A stretch of 55,790 nucleotides of DNA from an uncultured Phycisphaerales bacterium (lineage in GTDB: Bacteria > Planctomycetota > Phycisphaerae > Sedimentisphaerales > Anaerobacaceae), in NCBI GenBank assembly GCA_903857265.1, contig CAIODZ010000064.1, positions 1 to 55,790 of the forward strand, in the 5' to 3' direction. Of the stretch, positions 32,885 through 41,263 are shown one piece after another. The notes beneath the pieces are model-generated. The model saw nothing but the letters and a program-made list of their open reading frames with translations. It had not been told where the DNA came from and made no database searches. The translations under genes were made by a program, and so were the position numbers. The first letter of the stretch is position 1. Each line of letters opens with the position of its first letter.

Positions 32885-35470
32885 TTAAGGCAAAAAGCAC
32901 ATTACCTGCTGGCTGATGACATCGCCGACGATGCGGGCGGGGGAGCCGGAAAGGTCAATTACCTTTATCACGTCGGCGTATTTGGCTTTGTCGGGCAGCA
33001 GCGAGGCGAGTTGATTCGGCTGGGCGGCGAACCATTTTTCGTTGAAGGCAAAACCCTTGTGGGAGGGGAAAATAGCGACGTAAAAAATGTCGGTCTCGAC
33101 GAGGTCCTGGAAGAAATGCGTTCCGAAAGATAAGTCAGGAACGAGATTTGTTCCTTCGCAGGCCAGTTCGCCAAGCACGGTAACGTTATTGATTTCCGAA
33201 AAGCTCACAGGCACGCCGAGCGATGGTGTGGTAGTGCCCCAGCGGCCGGGGCCTAACATGAGCAGGCCCGTGTCGTCTTTATTGGTGATTTGCTTATTCA
33301 ATGCACCGATGGCGCGGGCGATGTCATATTTTTGCTGGTTGGGGACAGCTTCATATTGTTTCGGGTCAACAAAAATAACGCGTTTGATGTCAGCGGAGAT
33401 GGAGCCGCCCATAAAATATCCGTGGCAGAGAAACAGCAGCTTTTCCGCTTTGACATCCGTTGGAATCGAGACGGCTGCGCGCCGGCCCTTGGTTTGCAGG
33501 GGCCTGCACTGAAGCAGGTTTATCATCAATTTGTCTTCTTTTGTGAAGTTGACCGTGAACTCGACATCGACGGGATAATGGTAGCTGGTTTCGATGCGTT
33601 TGAGAATTTTTTGCATACAGGAGACAAAATCGGTTTCCTTGAGGAGCTTTTCAAAGGTCAGAAGCCAATATTCCTTTTGCGGCATCCGAAGCAATTTTGC
33701 CTTTTCGGACATTTCGTGGTCGAGCGAGGCGACAAGGTCGATTTTCAGGTCAATTTTTTTGCTCAGAAGCTCCTGGATAGGCACCGACGCAAGGCAATTG
33801 TTCTGGATATCGAGCAGGTCAACGTAGTGCTGCGAGAATCTTCGGATATCGTCCATATCCGCAAGCGGACGCAGAAGGGGGGCGTCGAGAGCGATTGTTT
33901 GCGGGTAATCGTCTTCGACTCTTCCGACGGCGCGGGTTCCTAAGCCCAGGACTAATCGCACCATACCGGCTTTAGGGTCGAGGTCCGGGTTCCAGACGAA
34001 TGTGTTATAGGAAAGCGCGACGCCCGCTAAATCCGGGAAAAAGTAGTTGTCGCGGTATGAGCCGGATACCCGCTGGACGAGCAGCGCCATTTGTTCATCC
34101 TGCTGGTCAAGGCCTCTTTGCAGCCGATATACAAGCGCGTCGTCGCCCATTGTGCTGGCGTAAACTTCGCGCACAGCGTTTTCGAACTGGGCGAGCCGCT
34201 GTTCGGGGCTTCCCTGGTTGGTGCAGAACAAGCTTTCGTATTTTCCAGCGAACGCGTTGCCGAATGCGTCTTCGAGCAAGCTGCTTGAGCGGACGATTAT
34301 TGGTGACTGGCCGAAGTATTCTATCATTTGCTGGAACTGCTCTCGCACCTGGTCGGGGAATTTGCCTTTGAGCAGCCGGTCCCGGATTTCAGGGGCGACT
34401 TTGAAATAACCCTCTTTGGTTTTTTGCTCCATAAGGAGCTTCCAGCAGTCGTTTTCGACGATGTAGGTGTAGAAAACGTCGGAGCCGACATAGAATGAAT
34501 CGTGCTGTTCGAGATGGCCCGCCAATCCAAGCGAACTGTCGGATGAGACGATGTTGTTTGCGAGCAGCATACCGACTGCTTTTCCGCCTATGAAGCCGGT
34601 GCCGATTAGACGCTCTTCAATATTAATAAGGTCGTTTAAGGAAAAGTGCTTCTGGGCAAGAGCGAGAATCCTTTTTTCCTTGCCAATAATTACCCTGCAC
34701 AGCCGGTCGAGGGTTTGCTTTTTGTCCAGATTTGATGTTTCGGGAAGTTCAGCAACTTCTTTGGCTCTCATGAAAAGACGGTCCCAGTAATCGAGCGTTC
34801 TTTCGGCGGATTCGATACCCTGTTCGGATATCTTGGAAAACAGCCGGCTGGCGTCAACGCTGCTTGTGATTGGGACAAATTTCTCTTCCTGCTGCAAATG
34901 CGGAAGGAACATTGTGGGGGAGTATCGTTTCCAGACCTTCAGCGGGTGGATATAAAAGCGGTCGTCGAGGTTATACAGGTCGAGAAGCAATTGTGTTGTT
35001 TCACGGATTCTGGCGATTGTTTTGAACGAGTGATTATTCCGCAACAGCGCAAAATAAGCGATGGTGTCCAGCTCGAAAAGATACGGACAGGTAATCATAA
35101 AAAAGTTGCCAATCATCAGGTCGGTTGCCCAGGCGTTTAACAGGTCGGAAAGGCAGTCAAAGACGTAATGAGCACCGATACCCTGTTCGGAAATGATACT
35201 GTGGACCTGCGAGGAGAACATTTCAAAGCCGCTGTGTGCATCGAGATTGAAAATCTGGATGCCCGGCGCCGGCTTAAGAAGCGGCTCGTGGCCTGCGAAC
35301 CGCATATAAATTACCTTGTGGCCGTTGGCGATGGCGGTTTTTACATAAGGATTTACGAAAGCGGCGAAATCTTCGATGCTGTCAACCTGCCAAACAACGT
35401 TATCGCCTTTGCGAAGCTGGTTAAGTATGGCGTCGAGACCTGTCAGACCAGTGCTAACCTGTTCGGGCAT
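32885..35470 (-). CDS. RecA/KaiC-like domain fused to PEP/pyruvate-binding (PPDK N-terminal) domain
   Basis: 861 residues. Residues 1-210 read TGLTGLDAILN...RKGDNVVWQVDS...HKVIYMRFAG, the opening of a KaiC/RecA fold, but the P-loop GxxxxGKT is missing, so ATP binding there is unlikely. Residues about 285-700 are a PEP-synthase/PPDK ATP-grasp domain: TGFIGGKAVGMLLANN, YFGQSPIIVRSSSLLEDAFGNAFAGKY and the later VLGLGTRAVGRV. The phospho-histidine and PEP-binding domains of true dikinases are absent. The ATP-grasp part may therefore transfer phosphate to something else or act as a sensor. ATG 35470 follows AAGGAC. Divergent from the LysR gene, with 171 bp between. Confidence 0.82.
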   Translation of the reverse strand: MPEQVSTGLTGLDAILNQLRKGDNVVWQVDSIEDFAAFVNPYVKTAIANGHKVIYMRFAGHEPLLKPAPGIQIFNLDAHSGFEMFSSQVHSIISEQGIGAHYVFDCLSDLLNAWATDLMIGNFFMITCPYLFELDTIAYFALLRNNHSFKTIARIRETTQLLLDLYNLDDRFYIHPLKVWKRYSPTMFLPHLQQEEKFVPITSSVDASRLFSKISEQGIESAERTLDYWDRLFMRAKEVAELPETSNLDKKQTLDRLCRVIIGKEKRILALAQKHFSLNDLINIEERLIGTGFIGGKAVGMLLANNIVSSDSSLGLAGHLEQHDSFYVGSDVFYTYIVENDCWKLLMEQKTKEGYFKVAPEIRDRLLKGKFPDQVREQFQQMIEYFGQSPIIVRSSSLLEDAFGNAFAGKYESLFCTNQGSPEQRLAQFENAVREVYASTMGDDALVYRLQRGLDQQDEQMALLVQRVSGSYRDNYFFPDLAGVALSYNTFVWNPDLDPKAGMVRLVLGLGTRAVGRVEDDYPQTIALDAPLLRPLADMDDIRRFSQHYVDLLDIQNNCLASVPIQELLSKKIDLKIDLVASLDHEMSEKAKLLRMPQKEYWLLTFEKLLKETDFVSCMQKILKRIETSYHYPVDVEFTVNFTKEDKLMINLLQCRPLQTKGRRAAVSIPTDVKAEKLLFLCHGYFMGGSISADIKRVIFVDPKQYEAVPNQQKYDIARAIGALNKQITNKDDTGLLMLGPGRWGTTTPSLGVPVSFSEINNVTVLGELACEGTNLVPDLSFGTHFFQDLVETDIFYVAIFPSHKGFAFNEKWFAAQPNQLASLLPDKAKYADVIKVIDLSGSPARIVGDVISQQVMCFLP

Positions 35471-35555
35471 ACGTCCGTCCTTTCCGGATTCCGGGTTGCA
35501 TTTTATCAGGTAATTGTTAGAATAAGCAAAACTTATGCAATTACCAGCGATTTAA

Positions 35556-35571
35556 CTTATAGCAGTATAAG
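35556..35571. promoter_or_regulatory. Candidate LysR-type operator in the divergent spacer
   Basis: CTTATA-GCAG-TATAAG, a dyad with the T-N11-A form, 71-86 bases before the LysR ATG and within the shared promoter region with the PEP-binding gene. Confidence 0.45.
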
Positions 35572-35641
35572 GATAATACTAATTGCAGGCAAGACAAGTG
35601 CAAGATTGTTTGTTTAATATGGTTCATCAAGGGGACTTATA

Positions 35642-36526
35642 ATGCACATAGAAACGTTGAGGATGTTTTGTGATTTGGCGACGCTGCGGAGTTTTTCCAA
35701 GACGGCGGATAAACATATGGTCAGTCAGTCGGCGGTTTCGCAGCAGGTTGCTCAACTGGAAATCGAGCACAAGTGCCAGTTGCTTAACCGGCAGAAAAGG
35801 CCTTTGGAATTGACCTCTGCCGGAGAGCTTTTCTACCGCGCCGCAAGGGATATGGTTGACAGGTACGACCAGCTCAACAGCGAGATGAACTCACTCAAGT
35901 CGGCCGCCCATAGCAGGATAAACGTCGGAGCTATTTACAGTATCGGGATGCATTCGCTGCCTGAGTATATAAAAAGATTTATGGTCAAAAGACCCAGCGT
36001 CAACGTTCACGTGGCGTACTTTATCTCGGAAAAAATTTACGAGCTGGTGCTGGCGGGCGAGCTTGATATCGGTCTTGTCGCGGTGCCAAGAAGGGATAAG
36101 CGGCTTGATGTTTATGAGTTCGAGGATGAGCCGCTGGTCCTGGCGTGCAGCTCGAAACATCCGCTGGCAAAGCAGTCGCAGATTGATATTCATAAGTTGC
36201 AGATGGAGCGGTTTATCGGTTTTGAGGAGGGAGTGCCCACGCGTGATTGGATAGACGGAATTTTCCAGCGTTATAACGTAGTCATAATGCCAGCGATGGA
36301 GTTCGACAACATCGAGACGGTCAAAAGGGCGGTCGAAATCAATTCGGGCGTCAGCATTCTTCCCCGCACCGCGTTATCGCAGGAGCTTGCGGCGGGCACC
36401 ATAAAGGCGATTGAGTTTTCAAACGAGAGGTTTGTGCGCCCGACGGGCATCCTTGTCCGCAAAGACCGCGTCATAAGCCAGGAGACGCGATACCTGATAG
36501 AGCTTCTGAGGGGAAGTAAGAATTGA
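35642..36526 (+). CDS. LysR-family transcriptional regulator
   Basis: 294 residues: winged HTH at 1-60 (MHIETLRMFCDLATLRSFSKTAD, SQSAVSQQVAQLE), linker helix, then a periplasmic-binding-like effector domain (INVGAIYSIG, DIGLVAVPRR, GVSILPRTAL). Closest in feel to CysB/CbbR-type regulators, but the ligand is not readable. AAGGGG precedes the ATG. It probably controls the divergent PEP-binding gene and itself. Its stop codon lies inside a dispersed AT-rich repeat. Confidence 0.93.
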   Translation: MHIETLRMFCDLATLRSFSKTADKHMVSQSAVSQQVAQLEIEHKCQLLNRQKRPLELTSAGELFYRAARDMVDRYDQLNSEMNSLKSAAHSRINVGAIYSIGMHSLPEYIKRFMVKRPSVNVHVAYFISEKIYELVLAGELDIGLVAVPRRDKRLDVYEFEDEPLVLACSSKHPLAKQSQIDIHKLQMERFIGFEEGVPTRDWIDGIFQRYNVVIMPAMEFDNIETVKRAVEINSGVSILPRTALSQELAAGTIKAIEFSNERFVRPTGILVRKDRVISQETRYLIELLRGSKN

Positions 36527-36584
36527 GAATGAAGAATTAAGAATGAAAAAACACTTCTCAACTCTAAATTCTTAATTCTAAATT
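36519..36584. repeat. AT-rich GAATTAAGAAT palindromic repeat, copy 1
   Basis: Left arm AATTGAGAATGAAGAATTAA, right arm TCTAAATTCTTAATTCTAAA, partly complementary. It supplies the stop codon of the LysR gene. A second copy is at 40481-40562. Confidence 0.6.
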
Positions 36585-36619
36585 CAGGTGTATGCTTTCG
36601 TCTGTAAGGATTATTCAGG

Positions 36620-37204
36620 ATGATAAAAGCGGTGATATTTGACCTCGACGGAACGATAACTCAGCCGTTTTTTGATTTTGACGCGATTCGCAAAGAGATG
36701 GGGTATCCGCCTGATGCGGGGCCTATTCTGGAGCTGATGGAAAAGATGACGCAGCAGCAGCGGGATGAGGCGGAGAGGATTTTGCTGGCTCACGAGGGAA
36801 AGGCGGTCGCCGAATCTACATTAAACCCAGGAGCAAAAGAGACGCTTGAAGAACTGCGCAGGAGAAAAATTCTCATAGGCATATTGACCCGCAATAAGAA
36901 GGAAAACGCTGTGGCGGTCGGTGACAAGCATGGATTGAAATTCGACGCGGTTGTGGGCAGGGAGGAAGGGCCGGTAAAGCCCGATGCCTTTGGCGTTCTG
37001 TATCTTTGCAAGAAGTTCGCGATTATGCCGCAGGAGTCGCTTGTTGTCGGCGATTATCTTTTCGATTTGCTTTGTGCCAGGACCGCAGGGGCAATTCCGG
37101 TATTGTTGAAAAATCATCACAAGGCCGACGAATTCGCTACGCACGCCGATTTTGTTATTGAAAATATCACAGATATACTCAAGATTATCGACGGAAAGAA
37201 ATGA
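36620..37204 (+). CDS. HAD-superfamily hydrolase (phosphoglycolate-phosphatase-like)
   Basis: 194 residues. HAD motif I DLDGTITQP (nucleophile D9), a cap insert from about 18 to 75, motif II GILTRNKKEN, motif III Lys in VKPDAFGVL, motif IV VVGDYLFDLLCAR. Small-molecule phosphatase; substrate not readable. GGATTATTCAGG precedes ATG. Confidence 0.9.
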   Translation: MIKAVIFDLDGTITQPFFDFDAIRKEMGYPPDAGPILELMEKMTQQQRDEAERILLAHEGKAVAESTLNPGAKETLEELRRRKILIGILTRNKKENAVAVGDKHGLKFDAVVGREEGPVKPDAFGVLYLCKKFAIMPQESLVVGDYLFDLLCARTAGAIPVLLKNHHKADEFATHADFVIENITDILKIIDGKK

Positions 37205-37229
37205 AACTCACCGCGGAGCTCGCGGAGAA
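37205..37229 (+). repeat. Dispersed CCGCGGAG-type repeat
   Basis: AACTCACCGCGGAGCTCGCG-GAGAA, right after the HAD gene stop; 23/25 identical to the copy inside the UDG gene (28707-28731). Confidence 0.75.
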
Positions 37230-37273
37230 CGCTGAGAAAAAAATAAATCAAGAACTTGACTCAAATAATTCGG

Positions 37274-37285
37274 ACCTGTCCCCCC
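37274..37285 (+). repeat. 12-bp inverted repeat, left of the SNase gene
   Basis: ACCTGTCCCCCC; its exact reverse complement GGGGGGACAGGT lies at 38206-38217. A further AATT is shared outside both copies. Confidence 0.7.
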
Positions 37286-37393
37286 TTTCCCTTTTCCAAA
37301 ATTTGCATTGATTCCATTTCTATAAAGCATATACTAATAATCACTTCTGTGGGTAAAGAACAAAGTGAAGAGGAAAGAGGCAAGGAGAGTAAT

Positions 37394-38122
37394 ATGTGCA
37401 ACCGATATAAATTCGCAATGGTGATGTTTGCAGTTGTTTTTATATTTGCTGGCGTTCAATCCGCGGCTGAGCCAAATTTGCTAATTCCTACAATAGAGCG
37501 ACCTGATTTTTCACGTCTCACATCTTGCCCCGTTGTTAGGATAATCGACTGCGCTACTATTGTTGTTGATATTAACAATGTCAGTATAACTGTTCGACTA
37601 ATAGGTGCGGACGCACCAGAAACTATTAACCCTTATAAACCTGCGGAACATTATGGGAAAGAGGCGTCTGATTTTACAAGCAACCTGCTTAAAGGCGAAC
37701 GGGTTTATATTATGAAAGACCCGCAACAAGGTGAAACAGACCAATTTGGTCAAACCTTAGCATACATTTACCGTTATCCAGATGGCTTATTCATCAATGC
37801 TGAAATAATTAGACAGGGCTATGGACACGCTCACACTAAATTACCCTTCAAATTTATGGGGGAGTTCAAACAACTTGAGAAATTTGCACAAGAAACGAAA
37901 AAAGGATTATGGAATGTTGCACCCGTCAGGGAAGAACCAAATATAACAACCACACATTCATCTTCTGCGAGGCCGGAACAAAAAACCAAAACCATTCCTC
38001 CACAAGATGTCAACTCACAAGAAAATGTAAGCGACAGTGATAAAACCGTATATGTTCACGGGTATTATCGCAAGGACGGTACTTATGTTAGTCCATATTA
38101 TCGAAGAAGTCCTCGTAGGTAG
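37394..38122 (+). CDS. Secreted SNase-like protein with altered active site
   Basis: 242 residues from ATG 37394 (AAGGAGAGTAAT upstream). Sec signal residues 1-24 (FAVVFIFAGVQSAA). The OB-fold core RIIDCATIVV ... VRLIGADAPET ... GKEA ... TDQFGQTLAYIYR is staphylococcal-nuclease-like. Mapping to S. aureus: R35=R68, D40=D73, E43=E76 are kept, but D21 is A54 (DCAT for DGDT) and R87 is Q120 (FGQ for YGR). These losses argue against normal Ca-dependent nuclease action. A Ser/Thr-rich linker leads to a C-terminal GYYRKDGTYVSPYYRRSP motif seen on other small secreted proteins. The coding DNA is AT-richer than its neighbours. Confidence 0.88.
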   Translation: MCNRYKFAMVMFAVVFIFAGVQSAAEPNLLIPTIERPDFSRLTSCPVVRIIDCATIVVDINNVSITVRLIGADAPETINPYKPAEHYGKEASDFTSNLLKGERVYIMKDPQQGETDQFGQTLAYIYRYPDGLFINAEIIRQGYGHAHTKLPFKFMGEFKQLEKFAQETKKGLWNVAPVREEPNITTTHSSSARPEQKTKTIPPQDVNSQENVSDSDKTVYVHGYYRKDGTYVSPYYRRSPRR

Positions 38123-38205
38123 TTTTCAAAAAAACAAATTCCGATTATTCGCTATTTGCAGGCCTGTAGAAAATTTCTGAAAAAAAATATAAAAACTTTG
38201 AAAAC

Positions 38206-38217
38206 GGGGGGACAGGT
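38206..38217 (+). repeat. 12-bp inverted repeat, right of the SNase gene
   Basis: GGGGGGACAGGT, reverse complement of 37274-37285; together they bracket the SNase-like gene. A weaker GTGGGACAGGT copy is near 30708. Confidence 0.7.
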
Positions 38218-38286
38218 AACAATTTTTAATTGACAAAAGTTCATAGGCGGATGGTAATACTGTTTATGTGGCGGCAAAGGATTTTT

Positions 38287-39033
38287 ATGTTGAGAATACT
38301 TATTATCTTGGCGGTTATAGTTGGTGGATGCGGTCGTGCGTCCTGTGCCGAGCAATCGACGGGTGACGCGAATTATGTATCGAGCGTTCTGGATGGCCTT
38401 AAGCAAAAGACGACCCGGCTGCAATCGTATCAATGCGAAGTCAATTACCTTTTCAGCCAGCCCCTGCTCGAATCGAAAACGCTGCGAACGGGCAACCTGT
38501 ATTACGCCCGGCTTGGCAATGGCTCGAAACTGAGAATCAACTTCGATACCCTCACACAGGATGAAAATCCTCAGCAGAAATACGGCGAGCAGTATATCTT
38601 CGATGGCCAGTGGCTTACGCATATAGATTACCAGATTAAGCAGGTGCAGAAGAGGCAATTGGCCGAGGCCAATGAGCAGATTGACGCGTTTGAATTGGCC
38701 AAAAGAAACTTCCCGCTAATCGGCTTTGATAAGACGGAAGATTTGAAAAAGGAATTTGACGTAAATCTGGTCGGCGAACCAAATGGGCTGACGCATCTTC
38801 ACCTGATAGTTAAGCCCGATTCGCAATACAAGGACGATTACAAATCGGTCGAGGTCTGGATTGACAAGGGATTGATGCTGCCTGCGAAAATCTCAGCGGT
38901 CTCCACCGAGGGCGATATTTACGAGATTAGTTTCGCAAAGCCGAAGGTCAATGAGACGATTGACGAAAAGGTATTTGAGTTTACAATTCCAGATGGTTTT
39001 GGCCAGCCGGAAATAATACCGTTGAAAAAATAA
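38287..39033 (+). CDS. LolA-like outer-membrane lipoprotein-sorting protein
   Basis: 248 residues from ATG 38287 (AAAGGA five bases upstream); earlier in-frame starts lie in a promoter-like TTGACA stretch. N-terminal signal MLRILIILAVIVGGC with a lipobox-like VGGC. The body is an open beta-barrel LolA/LppX fold: LQSYQCEVNYLFSQ, GNLYYARLGNGSKLRINF, GLTHLHLIVKPD, SVEVWIDKGLMLPAKI. Planctomycetes often have several such proteins; cargo unknown. Confidence 0.8.
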   Translation: MLRILIILAVIVGGCGRASCAEQSTGDANYVSSVLDGLKQKTTRLQSYQCEVNYLFSQPLLESKTLRTGNLYYARLGNGSKLRINFDTLTQDENPQQKYGEQYIFDGQWLTHIDYQIKQVQKRQLAEANEQIDAFELAKRNFPLIGFDKTEDLKKEFDVNLVGEPNGLTHLHLIVKPDSQYKDDYKSVEVWIDKGLMLPAKISAVSTEGDIYEISFAKPKVNETIDEKVFEFTIPDGFGQPEIIPLKK

Positions 39034-39067
39034 GGTTTCCGCGGATAAACAAAAAAAGGAGTAAAAA

Positions 39068-39544
39068 ATGTCTAAGGGAATAGTGATTTATTATTCGAGA
39101 AGCGGCAATACAAAACAGATGGCGGATATGATAACAAAGGCAATGAACGAAGGCGGGCTGGAGACCGACTGCAAAGATATCGCCCAGGTCAAAGTTGACG
39201 ACCTGCTCAAATACGACGCGATAGTGATTGGTTCGCCGACTTATTACGGCGGTATGGCGGCGCAGGTTAAGCAGCTGATTGACGACGCCGTGGTCAAACA
39301 CGGGCAATTAGATGGCAAAATCGGCGCGGCTTTCACAAGCGCTGCTAATATCGGCGGCGGCAACGAAACAACAGTTTTGGGTATCCTTCAGGCGATGATT
39401 ATCAGCGGTATGATAATCCAGGGCGACCCGCAGGGCGACCACTACGGGCCGGTTTCGATAGGCAAGCCCGACCAGAGGGTCGAGAAACTTTGTGCCCGCT
39501 GGGGCAAAAGAATCGCGGCATTGACCCAAAAATTAAATCATTAG
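39068..39544 (+). CDS. Flavodoxin-like NAD(P)H:quinone oxidoreductase (WrbA-type)
   Basis: 158 residues with the FMN-binding loop YYSRSGNTKQMA at the N-terminus, 'AIVIGSPTYYGGMAAQVKQLIDD' and GAAFTSAANIGGGNETT as the second and third FMN loops. Slightly shorter than WrbA (~200). Cytoplasmic electron-transfer or quinone reductase role. GGAGTAAAAA precedes ATG. Confidence 0.88.
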   Translation: MSKGIVIYYSRSGNTKQMADMITKAMNEGGLETDCKDIAQVKVDDLLKYDAIVIGSPTYYGGMAAQVKQLIDDAVVKHGQLDGKIGAAFTSAANIGGGNETTVLGILQAMIISGMIIQGDPQGDHYGPVSIGKPDQRVEKLCARWGKRIAALTQKLNH

Positions 39545-39591
39545 AGAGTTTGGGGGATAGCGGTTTTTTTGAAAAAAACGCCGTTTTTCCT

Positions 39592-39620
39592 TTGACAAGG
39601 CGGTTTTATATAGGTAAGTT
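39592..39620 (+). promoter_or_regulatory. Candidate promoter of the histone-like gene
   Basis: TTGACA, 17-bp spacer, TAAGTT. Perfect -35, weak -10. Follows a T/A-rich hairpin (39560-39585) that could end the flavodoxin transcript. Confidence 0.5.
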
Positions 39621-39677
39621 TCAGTCGTCAGCTTTGAAAACAAGGAATGTTAACCCTCTTAAAGTGGAGGTACATCG

Positions 39678-39851
39678 ATGCAAGAGTACGAAAATTTGAA
39701 AGTACTGGTAGCGGAAATTGAAGCAGACGTCAGCAAGGCCGAAGGCGGAAACAAGGCCGCAGGGACGCGGGTTCGCAAGCAGATGCAGAGTATCAAGCAG
39801 GCAGCCCAGCTTGTTCGCAACAAAGTTCTGGAAATCAGAACAACACAGTAG
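39678..39851 (+). CDS. Histone H1-like (Hc1-type) small basic protein
   Basis: 57 residues: MQEYENLKVLVAEIEADVSK, then the diagnostic GNKAAGTRVRKQMQSIKQAA and a basic helix ending EIRTTQ. This matches the core of chlamydial/planctomycetal Hc1 proteins, which compact DNA, but lacks the long Lys/Ala/Pro C-terminal tail. GGAGG at 39666-39670, 7 bases before ATG, is a strong ribosome binding site. It stands alone behind its own promoter. Confidence 0.85.
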   Translation: MQEYENLKVLVAEIEADVSKAEGGNKAAGTRVRKQMQSIKQAAQLVRNKVLEIRTTQ

Positions 39852-39974
39852 GTATTAACAGGCATATTTTGGACGCTGGATTTGGCTTATATCGGCTCGC
39901 GATGCGGATAGCCGCTGGGATCAGCCGACTGACAGACAGCAATTGCGCCAAGTCCCCATTTTCAGGGATAAATA

Positions 39975-40454
39975 ATGCCTCCACAGCTATTATTCGATTT
40001 ATCGAAAATAAACCTCGCCGGCAAGCCGGTTTTTAACAGGGATGATATTCTCAAGGTCAATCCCCAGAATTACGAGATGCAGCAGCTCGACGGCGTGCTC
40101 TGGTATGACAAGCCCAATATGCTTGTGCTTGGCTACAAGGACGTAACCGACAAGGAGTTCTGGATTCGCGGCCACATTCCGGGAAGACCCCTGATGCCTG
40201 GCGTGATTATGATTGAGTCGGCTGCTCAATTGCTCAGCTTTTTCGTCAGGCATGTTCTGGGCGAGAACTGCTTCATCGGCTTTGCCAGTATTGACTCGGC
40301 TAAGTTCCGTGCGACTGTCCTGCCGGGCCAGCGGCTGTTGCTCTTAGGCAAAATAACGAAAGTTCGCCCCGGTCGCAAATATGATGCCTATATCCAGGGA
40401 ATGGTCAACGACACAATTGTCTTTGAAACCGAAGTTTCCGGTATGGCAGTGTAA
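39975..40454 (+). CDS. 3-hydroxyacyl-ACP dehydratase, FabZ-like
   Basis: 159 residues, hot-dog fold. Catalytic motif FWIRGHIPGRPLMPGVIMIESAAQL gives H67 and E81. The N-terminal ~30 residues before the domain are extra. FabZ-like dehydration of 3-hydroxyacyl-ACP is likely, but the protein could serve a special lipid pathway since no other fab gene is close. Confidence 0.87.
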   Translation: MPPQLLFDLSKINLAGKPVFNRDDILKVNPQNYEMQQLDGVLWYDKPNMLVLGYKDVTDKEFWIRGHIPGRPLMPGVIMIESAAQLLSFFVRHVLGENCFIGFASIDSAKFRATVLPGQRLLLLGKITKVRPGRKYDAYIQGMVNDTIVFETEVSGMAV

Positions 40455-40480
40455 CAAGAATTTCTCAACGCAGAGCGCAG

Positions 40481-40562
40481 TGAATTATGAATTGAGAATT
40501 TAGAATTGAGAAGCGGTCGAGTAATTATTTATTTCTAAATTCTAAATTCTTAATTCTCAATT
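40481..40562. repeat. AT-rich GAATTTAGAATT palindromic repeat, copy 2
   Basis: Left arm 40482-40512 (GAATTATGAATTGAGAATTT...), right arm 40532-40562 (TTCTAAATTCTAAATTCTTA...), nearly complementary around a 19-base loop. Second copy of the element at 36519-36584. Confidence 0.65.
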
Positions 40563-40574
40563 TGGAGTGAGGTA

Positions 40575-41192
40575 ATGGCACAGGATGAACAGGTATTGGT
40601 AGTTCAGCGCAAGGTCTTTGAAAGCGCAGGTGCGTTTAACGGTCTCGCGATGGATACCAAGAAGTATATCGACAAGTTCTTTGTGCCAGGCGTTCCCCGT
40701 TTTATGCCCAGGCCCCAGGCCGAAAAAGACCCGTCTTTTAAGCAGCTCATTCCTTATGTGATTATGACCTGTGGGGGTAAATATCTCAGCTACGTCCGCG
40801 GCAAACGTGCGGGCGAAACTCGCCTTGTCGCCAAGCGTTCTCTCGGCATCGGTGGCCACATAAATCCTGTCGATGCTGATAATAGTTCTCTATTTGCTTA
40901 CTTATTCGAAAATTACCTTGCTGCTGTGCAACGAGAGGTGGCCGAAGAGGTCTCAATAGAGACCGAATACAAGGACAAGGTTGTCGCTCTTCTCAATGAC
41001 GATTCAAACGAGGTTGGCCAGGTACATCTGGGAATTGTGCATTTGTGGACTCTTGATGAGCCGAAGGTCGAGAGGCGTGAGCAAATGATAACGCAGATGG
41101 GCTTTATGAGTATCCCCGAATTGCAGCAAGTTCGGGATACTATGGAAACCTGGTCGCAAATCTGCTTCGATGGTCTGTCAAAGATGGCCTGA
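40575..41192 (+). CDS. Nudix-superfamily protein
   Basis: 205 residues. The Nudix helix is seen as AAVQREVAEEVSIE (REVxEEV) after LGIGGHINPVDAD, with a longer than usual insertion (~18 residues) between the GG and the helix. Metal-binding Glu residues are kept. Substrate unknown; neighbouring FabZ-like gene does not help. GGAG upstream of the ATG. Confidence 0.82.
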   Translation: MAQDEQVLVVQRKVFESAGAFNGLAMDTKKYIDKFFVPGVPRFMPRPQAEKDPSFKQLIPYVIMTCGGKYLSYVRGKRAGETRLVAKRSLGIGGHINPVDADNSSLFAYLFENYLAAVQREVAEEVSIETEYKDKVVALLNDDSNEVGQVHLGIVHLWTLDEPKVERREQMITQMGFMSIPELQQVRDTMETWSQICFDGLSKMA

Positions 41193-41263
41193 ACCGCCGG
41201 AAGATATCAAATCGGCAATTAAAAAAAACAATTCAGGGCGTTTCTTTTAGCGTTTTATTATCA

